Shown piece by piece: positions 1 through 5,450 of a DNA stretch of 10,476 bases (within the stretch, counting starts at the first letter, position 1; each line of letters opens with the position of its first letter). The stretch is from positions 1 to 10,476 of the forward strand of contig FR891265.1 of assembly GCA_000433755.1 (NCBI GenBank), given 5' to 3'. The notes beneath the pieces are model-generated. The model made no database searches. It was not told where the DNA came from and saw only the letters and a program-made list of their open reading frames with translations. The translations under genes were made by a program, and so were the position numbers. The stretch is from Clostridium sp. CAG:465 (GTDB lineage: Bacteria > Bacillota > Clostridia > TANB77 > CAG-465).

Positions 1-37
1 AAAAAAGTTTTTTATCTAGAAATAGAACTATATATAA

Positions 38-143
38 AAATAAAAACTTACGAACTTTTAAGTCCGTAAGTTAATTTCAAATGGAGCCTTAACTTTTCTT
101 ATATTCGAAAAACTATACTCCCAAGATTGATTAAATCAACTAC
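38..143 (-). ncRNA. Small-RNA-like repeat A (leftward, about 105 nt)
   Basis: Seen: a leftward promoter (TTGAAA, 16-bp spacer, TATAAT) places a start near 143. The transcript would open with a small hairpin (TTGA/TCAA arms, 127-139). It then carries GGGAG and, 40 nt later, its complement CTCC (83-86 on the other strand), followed by ATTTGAA. It ends in a hairpin (47-70) plus a T-rich run, a typical intrinsic terminator. The hairpin pairs fully only in the leftward RNA, where the odd pair is G-U; in the rightward RNA it is an A-C mismatch. No open reading frame is present. The CTCCATTTGAA string and the terminator hairpin recur in repeat C, and the string also recurs in repeat E. Inference: an independent small RNA, divergent from the HAD phosphatase gene. 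I do not recognise a named RNA family. Confidence 0.55.
47..70 (-). terminator. Intrinsic terminator of repeat A
   Basis: A 9-bp stem with a 6-nt loop is followed on the minus strand by a T-rich run (33-46). The stem sequence is identical to that in repeat C, while the loop differs. Confidence 0.6.
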
Positions 144-149
144 AAATTA

Positions 150-177
150 ATTATAGCAGATATTATGATAATTTCAA
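150..177 (-). promoter_or_regulatory. Sigma-A promoter for repeat A
   Basis: On the minus strand, TTGAAA (172-177) and a perfect TATAAT (150-155) are separated by 16 bp. The predicted start is G at about 143, just before the first hairpin of repeat A. Confidence 0.6.
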
Positions 178-206
178 GTAGAAATATAGCTATTTTCTAT
201 AAATTT

Positions 207-215
207 TGATATAAT
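207..215 (+). promoter_or_regulatory. Extended -10 promoter for the HAD phosphatase gene
   Basis: TGATATAAT (207-215) is an extended -10 element. No good -35 is visible 17 bp upstream. The predicted start is near 222, leaving a leader of about 35 nt with a strong GGAGGTG ribosome binding site at 242-248. Confidence 0.5.
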
Positions 216-256
216 TTAATAGATTGAATTATAGTCAAATTGGAGGTGAAATCAAA

Positions 257-853
257 ATGCGAATAGGTATTGATATAGATGGAGTGTTAACTGACATTGA
301 ACAATGGCAATTAGATGTGGGAGGAAAATTTTTTTCAAAATTTAATAAAAGTGTTTTAAATAAAGATGGTTATGAAATAACAAAAATATTCAATGTTTCA
401 GATGAGTTAGATAGTCAATTTTGGAATGAATACTTATATGACTATGTAACAAAAGAACCATCAAGAAAATATGCAAGTGAAGTCATTAAAAAATTAAAAG
501 ATGATGGTAATGAAATCTATATAGTAACGGCAAGATATTTAACTGATAGAAACAATGAAGATGGAGAGAAAATGAGAAAAATAGTAGTTAATTGGCTTGC
601 AGAACAAAAGATTGATTATGATGAAATAATTTTTAGTCCAGAAGATAAAAAGGAAAATTGTAAAAAATATAATATAGATATTATGATAGAGGATAAAGTA
701 GATAATATCAATAAAATATCAAGTATAATACCTGTAATATGTTTTCACGCAGGATATAACAATGAGTGCAAAGGCAAAAATATTTATAGAGTTTATAATT
801 GGTATGATATATATAATTTAATAAACGGTGGTAAGATATGTAAAACAAAGTAG
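257..853 (+). CDS. HAD-superfamily phosphatase, NT5C (5'-nucleotidase) type
   Basis: A 198-residue protein. Residues 6-13 give the HAD motif I DIDGVLTD, with D6 as expected nucleophile and D8 as acid/base. IVTAR in mid-protein fits motif II, and the late IMIEDK segment fits the acidic motif IV that holds Mg2+. The family hydrolyses phosphate monoesters, often deoxynucleotide or sugar phosphates, in the cytoplasm; the substrate here is not known. I chose the ATG at 257 because GGAGGTG lies 8 nt upstream and the protein then begins MRIGIDIDG, as family members do. An in-frame ATG at 224 would add 11 residues without a ribosome site. The gene overlaps the presumed start of the GNAT gene, so the two look translationally coupled. 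Confidence 0.85.
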   Translation: MRIGIDIDGVLTDIEQWQLDVGGKFFSKFNKSVLNKDGYEITKIFNVSDELDSQFWNEYLYDYVTKEPSRKYASEVIKKLKDDGNEIYIVTARYLTDRNNEDGEKMRKIVVNWLAEQKIDYDEIIFSPEDKKENCKKYNIDIMIEDKVDNINKISSIIPVICFHAGYNNECKGKNIYRVYNWYDIYNLINGGKICKTK

Positions 854-1329
854 TTTTAATTGATTATGAAGAAAAATATGCAGATATAATAAATGAAATT
901 GAAGAACAACAATGGGGAAAATGGTGCGCAGGAGATATTCGTGATAAAATAGGAGAATATACTCATATAAAATTAGCAAAAATAGAAAATGATATAGTAG
1001 GTATAGGATACGGTAAAAGGGTAGGAGATGCTTTTTATATTCAAGTTATTGTAATAAGATTGCAATATCAACATAATCATATTGGGTCAATGTTTATGGA
1101 TTATTTTATAGATTATTCAAAATCACTTCAATTAGCAAATATTGTTTGCGAGGGAGTATTAGTAAATAATAAAATGAATATTGAAAATATAATGAAAAAA
1201 TATGATTTCAAAGAAGTTATTAGAATTAAAGAGTATTGGGGTTATAAATTTCCTAATGATTGGTGCAAAGAATGTGGGTGTAAACCTTGTAAATGTACAA
1301 ATGTAATATTTGTTAAGGAGATTAAATAA
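838..1329 (+). pseudogene. GNAT-family N-acetyltransferase, stop at codon 2
   Basis: From 844 to 1329 an open frame encodes a GNAT-like domain. A strand-and-helix region near QVIVIRLQYQHNHIG corresponds to the acetyl-CoA binding motif A, although the usual Q/RxxGxG loop is degraded to QHNHIG. The C-terminus is unusual: a WCKECGCKPCKC cluster could bind a metal. The only plausible start, ATG at 838 behind a GGTGG site, is followed at once by TAA (841-843) in the same frame. The intact ancestor probably read ATG-AAA. No ATG, GTG or TTG follows until a TTG at 1060, which would remove the N-terminal third of the domain. It is either a pseudogene, a gene using a rare start such as ATT, or a sequencing error. 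The gene overlaps the HAD gene by 16 nt and is followed directly by a membrane protein gene. Confidence 0.65.
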
Positions 1330-1330
1330 A

Positions 1331-1831
1331 ATGACTACTAAAAAAGATTATATAAATTTAATAAGATGGAGTTGTATAAGTGATTCCTTTACGAATTTTT
1401 ACTTTATAAAAATTATAGTAATATATCTTCTATCACAAAATGTAATTCCTTGGGTTGTAGTTTCTATACCAATAGTTTTATAATTTTCAAAACTAATTTC
1501 AAGGGGAGTTAAACCTATAGCAAAATTTGAGTTAAAAGTAGATTATAAAAAATATCATATATTTCATTTGATAGCATTTCTTTGCCTGGGAATAATAATT
1601 TCTCAATGTAGAAATGTCTATACAATATATTTATTTACTTTAATATCTGGAACCTTATCTGGAATAAAATATTCATCAAGAACAAAAATGAATACTCAAA
1701 ATAAAGAGTATGAACCATACTGTTTTATTGAAGAAGAAAGATCACAAGTTATTGGGGGAACATTAGGACTTTTAGCAAGTCAGTTTATTTATGATATAAG
1801 TCCTAGAATATATATAATGGGTTTTTCCTAG
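1331..1831 (+). pseudogene. Multi-pass membrane protein (possibly MFS-like), interrupted
   Basis: An ATG at 1331 follows the GNAT stop by one base and has AAGGAG at 1315-1320. The frame encodes about 50 residues with a hydrophobic segment, meets TAA at 1481-1483, then stays open to TAG at 1829-1831. The two parts clearly belong together: the second contains ISRGVKPIAKF, two further hydrophobic segments and a conserved-looking FIEEERSQVIGGTLGLLASQ stretch. One missing T near 1822 would change the ending GFS-stop to GFFLVDLIY. Repeat B begins right there. A basic tail in another frame (about 1921-2028) may be the displaced C-terminus. Resemblance to transporter or MFS-type membrane proteins is only general; I cannot name a substrate. 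Confidence 0.55.
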
Positions 1832-1922
1832 TTGATTTAATCTATTAACGTCACTTGGTGCGTCGACTTTACCTTTTGGAGCAGTTAAGCAACAGCTTAC
1901 GAACTACAACACTCTTTTTCAA
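1831..1922 (-). repeat. Repeat B, mosaic member of the small-RNA-like family
   Basis: On the minus strand its first half closely matches the 5' half of repeat E. It has the same hairpin (1883-1905; 8 bp, UGUU loop, 3-nt bulge), the same CTCC after it, and a TATAAT (1929-1934) at nearly the same distance, but a poor -35. The outer base pair of the hairpin is A-U here and G-C in E, a compensatory change. The second half differs from E and instead, on the plus strand, resembles repeat D (TTGATTTAATC, then AACGTCAC, TTGGTG). No T-run terminator is visible. It appears to have landed in, and split, the membrane protein gene. Either strand could be the transcribed one; minus is favoured by the E-like half. 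Confidence 0.45.
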
Positions 1923-2028
1923 AAAAAGATTATATAAAAATTTATATGAAATTGGGGATAGAATTATAAATAGAAGAAAAAATCAAAAAAGTAAGGAGGT
2001 CAACAAGGACACAAAGGAAATAATTTAG
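1923..2028 (+). pseudogene. Possible displaced C-terminal tail of the membrane protein
   Basis: Directly after repeat B a frame ending at TAG 2026-2028 reads as a lysine- and arginine-rich segment (KRLYKNLYEIGDRIINRRK). This would suit a cytoplasmic tail after a last membrane helix. It has no start codon. The link to the upstream membrane gene is inferred from position and character only. Confidence 0.3.
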
Positions 2029-2148
2029 AAAAAGAAGATTTAGAAAAAATATAAAAAAAGAAAATATAAAAATAAATAAACCAATAGAAATAAATAAAAA
2101 GTCTAGAACCATACTATAGAAATTTTTTTGGTTTTATAGTAAAATACA
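2029..2148. other. A-rich intergenic stretch with a weak promoter for the MBL gene
   Basis: Mostly A-rich with no ORF. Near the right end TAGAAA, a 17-bp spacer and TAAAAT could form a promoter. The start would then fall only about 10 nt before the ATG at 2161, giving a very short leader. Confidence 0.3.
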
Positions 2149-2160
2149 ATGGGTGATGAA

Positions 2161-2871
2161 ATGAAAGTAAAAATTCTAGGTACAGGTTCCATCTATTCAA
2201 AATCAAATTGTGCTAGTTTGATAATTGAGAATAATATTTTAATAGATATTGGACCGGGAACAATCAAACAATTAATTAAAGAAAATTACGATTTAAAAGA
2301 AATAGATACAATTTTATTAACACATTTACATTCAGACCATATTTTAGATTTTCCTACATTTATTGTTAATATTGAAGTTTTGGGAATAAAACATAAAATT
2401 GATATTTATGCACCCAAAACTACAAAAGAAAAACTATTAACATTTATTAGATTAATGTATGGAGATTATTTTGACGAATTTGTTGATAAATATTTAAATT
2501 TTATTGAAATATTTGATGATTTTGAAATTGAAAATCATAATATAAAAGTTAAGGAAGTAGCACATAAGGAGATTGAAGCATACGGTTTTATAATTAATTC
2601 TAAATTAGGTGTAACTGGTGATAGTTCTTTATGTGATAATATAAAATTTATTTCAAAAAATTGTGATATTATGATATGTGATTGTTCACGAGAAATTGGT
2701 GATAAGTATCACATGGGAATTGATAATATAAAGGAATTACTATTGTACAACAAAAATTTGAAAATTATTCCAACCCATTTTAGAGATAATACTAGAGAAG
2801 AGTTAAAATTAATGAATTTAAAAAATATATTTATTGTTAATGATGGATATGAGTTTGAATTGGAGGATTAG
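2161..2871 (+). CDS. MBL-fold metallo-hydrolase, RNase Z-like
   Basis: A 236-residue protein with the metal-binding HxHxDH motif as HLHSDH at residues 55-60. An earlier D29 comes at the end of a beta strand. Later ligands are plausible in VAHKEI, TGDSS and IPTHFRD. The layout (KILGTGSIYS at the start, compact single domain) resembles the RNase Z/BN-like branch of the superfamily, which hydrolyses phosphodiesters with two zinc ions; the true substrate is unknown. I prefer the ATG at 2161 over the in-frame ATG at 2149, because GGGTGATG just before 2161 serves as ribosome site and family proteins start at MKVKILGTG. The gene stands alone; another short ORF starts 4 nt after its stop. Confidence 0.8.
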   Translation: MKVKILGTGSIYSKSNCASLIIENNILIDIGPGTIKQLIKENYDLKEIDTILLTHLHSDHILDFPTFIVNIEVLGIKHKIDIYAPKTTKEKLLTFIRLMYGDYFDEFVDKYLNFIEIFDDFEIENHNIKVKEVAHKEIEAYGFIINSKLGVTGDSSLCDNIKFISKNCDIMICDCSREIGDKYHMGIDNIKELLLYNKNLKIIPTHFRDNTREELKLMNLKNIFIVNDGYEFELED

Positions 2872-2875
2872 TTAT

Positions 2876-2917
2876 ATGACAATGGGGATGGAGTTTTTTG
2901 ACAACATAAAAAAATGA
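2876..2917 (+). pseudogene. 13-codon remnant of a downstream gene start
   Basis: An ATG sits 4 nt after the MBL stop with GGAGGA (2862-2867) in ribosome-site position. It encodes MTMGMEFFDNIKK and then TGA. The EFFDNI start resembles the N-terminus of some SAM-dependent methyltransferases, but this is far too short to be sure. It looks like a gene head left after a deletion. Confidence 0.3.
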
Positions 2918-3077
2918 GATGATAGATAAATTTCGACAAATATTTTAAAATAATGTGGTATAATTTATATCAGTATTTATGACTTTTTACTCAATGAAAA
3001 TAGTCTAAAAGAGGCTTAATAAATTTTAAATATACTATATTAAATTGTAAATTATTGAAATCAGTATTTATACTAAC
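2918..3077. other. Gene-free stretch between the MBL gene and repeat E
   Basis: No ORF of note. It contains the orphan -10 at 2956-2964 and an 11-bp direct repeat, TCAGTATTTAT, at 2970-2980 and 3061-3071. The first copy lies at the predicted transcription start. Otherwise I see nothing. Confidence 0.4.
2956..2964 (+). promoter_or_regulatory. Extended -10 promoter with no gene behind it
   Basis: TGGTATAAT is an extended -10 element. No well-spaced -35 is clear. The predicted start is near 2971. No ORF follows for over 300 nt, so it may drive a non-coding transcript or be a relic. Confidence 0.35.
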
Positions 3078-3191
3078 CTAAAAATGCGTCACCAGTGGTG
3101 ACGCATTACGTATTTAAACTCCCTATGTGGGAGTACAAATTTCAAATGGAGCGGTTAAGCAACAGCTTACGAACCATAACACTCTCTTTCT
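3078..3191 (-). ncRNA. Small-RNA-like repeat E (leftward, about 114 nt)
   Basis: Seen: a leftward promoter (TTGAAA, 17 bp, TATAAT) starts transcription near 3191. The RNA would fold into a bulged 8-bp hairpin (3153-3175), then present the single-stranded CTCCATTTGAA. Next come a second hairpin (ACTCCC/GGGAGT, 3118-3134) and an 11-bp GC-rich terminator hairpin (3083-3107) followed by five Ts. There is no ORF. The first hairpin recurs in repeat B with a compensatory change, and the CTCCATTTGAA string recurs in A and C. Inference: an autonomous small RNA, transcribed away from the GDPD operon; its promoter and that of the GDPD gene lie within 40 bp of each other in opposite directions. The family is unknown to me. 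Confidence 0.6.
3083..3107 (-). terminator. Intrinsic terminator of repeat E
   Basis: A perfect 11-bp stem (3083-3093 with 3097-3107) and 3-nt loop. On the minus strand it runs into TTTTT; on the plus strand no T-run follows. Confidence 0.65.
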
Positions 3192-3197
3192 AAAAAC

Positions 3198-3226
3198 ATT
3201 ATATATGAATTCTTATTAAATTTCAA
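3198..3226 (-). promoter_or_regulatory. Sigma-A promoter for repeat E
   Basis: On the minus strand, TTGAAA (3221-3226) and TATAAT (3198-3203) are exactly 17 bp apart. Confidence 0.65.
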
Positions 3227-3234
3227 TGGTAGTA

Positions 3235-3263
3235 TGGAAAATTTTGTTATTCTATAGTATAAT
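3235..3263 (+). promoter_or_regulatory. Promoter of the GDPD-HIT-phosphatase operon
   Basis: TGGAAA (3235-3240), 17 bp, then TATAAT (3258-3263). The predicted start is near 3270, about 34 nt before the GDPD ATG. The -10 region shares TATAGTATAATTTTGT with the MATE gene promoter. Confidence 0.5.
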
Positions 3264-3303
3264 TTTGTTATGTAATAGATTCTTTATTGAGAGGTGATTA
3301 TAA

Positions 3304-4035
3304 ATGTTTGTTAATTATGCACATAGAGGTGCTTCTGCATACTCACCTGAAAATACAATGATATCATTTAGAAAAGCATTACAATTAGGTGCAAATGGAA
3401 TTGAATTAGATTTACAACGAACAAAAGATGAAAAAATTGTCATTTTTCATGATAAAAATATTGATAAGAAATCCAATGGAAAAGGTAAAATTAGTGATTA
3501 TACATATAAAGAATTATTAGATTTTGATTTTGGAAGTTGGTTTGATATAAAATATAAAGATGAAAGAATTGTTTTATTTGAAAATTTTGCCAAAGAATTT
3601 TTATCAAAAAATTTAACTTTTGCTATAGAATTAAAACAAGAAGGAATAGAAAAGGATGTCTTAGATATTATAAAAAAATATGCTACGTACGATGATATTT
3701 ATATAACATCTTTTAATTTTAATGCTCTTAATAATGTTAGGGCGATAGATTCAAATATAAAATTGTCTTGGTTAATCGAAGATAGAATAAACATTGATAA
3801 TATAAGTAAATTACTAGAAATTAATGGTATTCAAATATGTCCTAATGCAGAAGATGTTACAATAGAAGATATAAAATTAGCAAATAAAAGTGGAGTTAGA
3901 GTAAGACTTTGGGGAGTTTCTAATGAAGATATAATGAGGAAAGCTTTTAATTTTAATATAGACGGAATGACTGTTAATTTTCCAGATAAACTTAAGGAAT
4001 TAATGGAGGAAAAATATAATGGATGTAAATTTTAA
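3304..4035 (+). CDS. Glycerophosphodiester phosphodiesterase (GDPD family)
   Basis: A 243-residue cytoplasmic protein; no signal peptide is visible. It shows the GDPD signature: HRG at 7-9, PENT at 15-18, the E34-L-D36 metal pair, H49 in IFHD, and a later AIELK strand with its conserved Glu. The length fits the short cytoplasmic UgpQ-like branch. The reaction is hydrolysis of glycerophosphodiesters (such as glycerophosphocholine) to sn-glycerol 3-phosphate plus an alcohol, dependent on a divalent metal. The ribosome site GAGGTGAT at 3291-3298 supports this start. The 3' end overlaps the HIT-like gene by 17 nt, so these two are translated together and form an operon with the histidine phosphatase. 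Confidence 0.9.
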   Translation: MFVNYAHRGASAYSPENTMISFRKALQLGANGIELDLQRTKDEKIVIFHDKNIDKKSNGKGKISDYTYKELLDFDFGSWFDIKYKDERIVLFENFAKEFLSKNLTFAIELKQEGIEKDVLDIIKKYATYDDIYITSFNFNALNNVRAIDSNIKLSWLIEDRINIDNISKLLEINGIQICPNAEDVTIEDIKLANKSGVRVRLWGVSNEDIMRKAFNFNIDGMTVNFPDKLKELMEEKYNGCKF

Positions 4036-4516
4036 TGATGAAATTATTTACGAAACTAAAAATTTTATAGTATGTATACCTAAAATGCCACATATTCCAA
4101 GAAAAGATGGTGGGCATATTTGGATAAGAGCTAAAAAAAATAAATTTTGTAGTAGATTAGATTTAAATCCTAAAGAAGCAACAGAAGTGATGAGACTAAC
4201 AATGTTAATTAGCGAAGCAATGATAAACGGAATGAAAAATAGGAATATTAGTATTGAAAAAATAAACTATCAAGAAAATGGTAATTGGGCATATCGTAAA
4301 GGAAAAAATCCAGTTTTCCATATACATTTATATGGAAGAACAATAAATTCAAAAACTCAAACTTTTGGAGAAGCGCTAGTATTTCCAAACAAAGATACAG
4401 GTTTTTATGATAAATTTGAATCATTTAATTTTGACGATATAAGGGAGATAAAAAAGCAAATTTCAGTATTAGAAAATACTGAAAAGTATAATCCTAAAAA
4501 TTGGAATTTAAAATAG
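4019..4516 (+). CDS. HIT-like (histidine triad) protein with an altered third His
   Basis: A 165-residue protein. Residues 101-106 are HIHLYG, matching the HIT signature HxHxH at the first two histidines. In the family the middle His (here H103) is the nucleophile, so catalysis may be kept, but the third His is replaced by Tyr (Y105). HIT proteins hydrolyse or transfer nucleotides from dinucleoside polyphosphates, nucleoside phosphoramidates or similar substrates. The preceding NWAYRKGKNPVF region and following TFGEALVFP are unlike the classical short HINT form, so this is a divergent branch. The ATG lies inside the end of the GDPD gene with GGAGG at 4005-4009. The assignment rests mainly on the one motif. 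Confidence 0.6.
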   Translation: MDVNFNDEIIYETKNFIVCIPKMPHIPRKDGGHIWIRAKKNKFCSRLDLNPKEATEVMRLTMLISEAMINGMKNRNISIEKINYQENGNWAYRKGKNPVFHIHLYGRTINSKTQTFGEALVFPNKDTGFYDKFESFNFDDIREIKKQISVLENTEKYNPKNWNLK

Positions 4517-4536
4517 TTTATTGAAAGGATAATATT

Positions 4537-5073
4537 ATGAATATTTATGTTATAAGACATGGTAGAACAAATAATAATGATTTAGGACTATTTAATGGAA
4601 GAAATGATGAAGATATAAATGATATAGGAATAGAACAAGCAAAAAAAGTAAGAGATACTTTAAGAAAAATTAATATAGATTTGATTATATGTTCTCCTAT
4701 GAAAAGAACAAAACATACAGCAAATATTATAAACATAAACAACATCCCTATAATTTACGATAACAGATTGATAGAAAGAGATACTGGTGATATAACATTA
4801 ATGCCCTATGAAATAATTGATAGAGAAGAATATTGGAATTATTATTCTACTAAATATAAAAATGTAGAAACAGTAGATAATTTGTTAAAAAGAGTTTATT
4901 CTTGTATTAATGATATAATTAAAAATTATAATAATAAAAATATTTTAATAGTTACGCATAATGGTGTAGCAAGAGCAATATATGCGTATTTTAATGGTAT
5001 TCCAAAAGATGGCAAGATTTGGAAAATTGGAACACAAAAAAATTGTGAAATTAGAAAATATAATATAAAATAA
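4537..5073 (+). CDS. Histidine phosphatase family protein (phosphoglycerate mutase-like)
   Basis: A 178-residue protein. RHG at residues 7-9 is the catalytic phosphohistidine motif, with N and R residues following as expected. An E within LIERDTGD in mid-protein is the likely proton donor, and VTHNG near residue 140 holds the second catalytic His. The length matches the small cobC/GpmB-type phosphatases rather than true glycolytic mutase. The substrate is unknown; together with the GDPD and HIT-like genes it suggests salvage or clean-up of phosphorylated metabolites. It is the third gene of the operon, 20 nt after the HIT-like gene, with AAAGGA at 4524-4529 as ribosome site. Confidence 0.85.
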   Translation: MNIYVIRHGRTNNNDLGLFNGRNDEDINDIGIEQAKKVRDTLRKINIDLIICSPMKRTKHTANIININNIPIIYDNRLIERDTGDITLMPYEIIDREEYWNYYSTKYKNVETVDNLLKRVYSCINDIIKNYNNKNILIVTHNGVARAIYAYFNGIPKDGKIWKIGTQKNCEIRKYNIK

Positions 5074-5170
5074 AAGGGCCTGGGAATTCCCATAGTAGAA
5101 TTTATGCGGGAGTATAAATTCAGTGCTGGCTAGACAAGGACATTATTCCCAAAATAAGGAAAATATAAAA
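5074..5170 (+). other. Structured 3' UTR, possible further member of the repeat family
   Basis: Noncoding and unusually GC-rich for the window. It contains the palindrome TGGGAATTCCCA, then an 8-bp hairpin (GAATTTAT/ATAAATTC) with a G-rich loop. A later ATTCCC can pair with the first GGGAAT, closing a multi-branched fold. The loop region shares TATGYGGGAGTAYAAATT with repeat E (3124-3143). It matches no riboswitch class I recognise. It lies between the histidine phosphatase stop and the operon terminator. Confidence 0.4.
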
Positions 5171-5208
5171 AGAGGATTAAATTATTTTGATAATTTTGTC
5201 CTCTTTTT
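5171..5208 (+). terminator. Operon terminator (bidirectional)
   Basis: A 15-bp stem (5171-5185 with 5190-5204, one mismatch and one G-U) with a 4-nt loop, followed by TTTT. A T-run also follows on the minus strand, so it can stop transcription from both sides. Confidence 0.75.
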
Positions 5209-5221
5209 CAGTTAGTTTTAT

Positions 5222-5339
5222 ATAAAATAAAAACTTACGAACAATTAAGTCCGTAAGCTATATTCAAATGGAGTCGTTGGCGTAGTTATCTACAACTTTT
5301 TTCGGCTCTCGTGACGATTGATACAAATATCAATCAATT
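5222..5339 (-). ncRNA. Small-RNA-like repeat C (leftward, about 118 nt)
   Basis: Seen: a leftward promoter (TTGCAA, 16 bp, TATACT) gives a start near 5339. The RNA opens with a perfect 8-bp hairpin (5316-5335, loop UUUG). It continues with CGTCAC, a short GTAG/CTAC hairpin, then CTCCATTTGAA (complement at 5263-5273). It ends in the same terminator hairpin as repeat A (5234-5257) and a T-rich run. No ORF is present. The 5' hairpin plus CGTCAC is also found on the plus strand of repeats B and D. It lies just after the DinD terminator and has its own promoter, so it is probably not a DinD mRNA tail. Inference: an autonomous small RNA of unknown family. Confidence 0.6.
5234..5257 (-). terminator. 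Intrinsic terminator of repeat C
   Basis: A 9-bp stem identical to that of repeat A with a different 6-nt loop, followed on the minus strand by TTTTTATTTT. It pairs fully (with one G-U) only in the leftward RNA. Confidence 0.65.
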
Positions 5340-5345
5340 TATTAA

Positions 5346-5373
5346 AGTATATCATAATTTTTATAAATTGCAA
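5346..5373 (-). promoter_or_regulatory. Sigma-A promoter for repeat C
   Basis: On the minus strand, TTGCAA (5368-5373), 16 bp, TATACT (5346-5351). Confidence 0.55.
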
Positions 5374-5395
5374 CAAAATTATAGCGATATTTATG

Positions 5396-5450
5396 AAAAA
5401 GTTTAAGAAATAATAATTATATACATAATTATTGCTTTTTTAAACTTTTT
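5396..5450 (-). terminator. Terminator of the dinD gene
   Basis: A long hairpin: outer 11-bp stem (5396-5406 with 5440-5450) and inner 9-bp stem (5412-5420 with 5425-5433). It overlaps the last codons of dinD and leads into T-runs on both strands. Confidence 0.6.

Noticed and set aside
1850..1920. Repeat B as protein-coding DNA
   Set aside because: One plus frame reads plausibly (GAVKQQLTN in both B and E), but it has no start, does not continue in E, and D does not keep the frame. RNA-level explanations fit better.
4545..4745. Leftward ORF within the histidine phosphatase gene
   Set aside because: Shadow of a gene with clear catalytic motifs.
31..5345. Integron cassette array with attC sites
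   Set aside because: The repeats between small genes recall attC sites, and GTTAAGC fits the core consensus. But the matching RYYYAAC partner is missing, no integrase is present, and A, C and E carry promoters and terminators.
38..5345. CRISPR array or tracrRNA
   Set aside because: The repeats are few, far apart, unequal and without spacers, and no cas gene is present.
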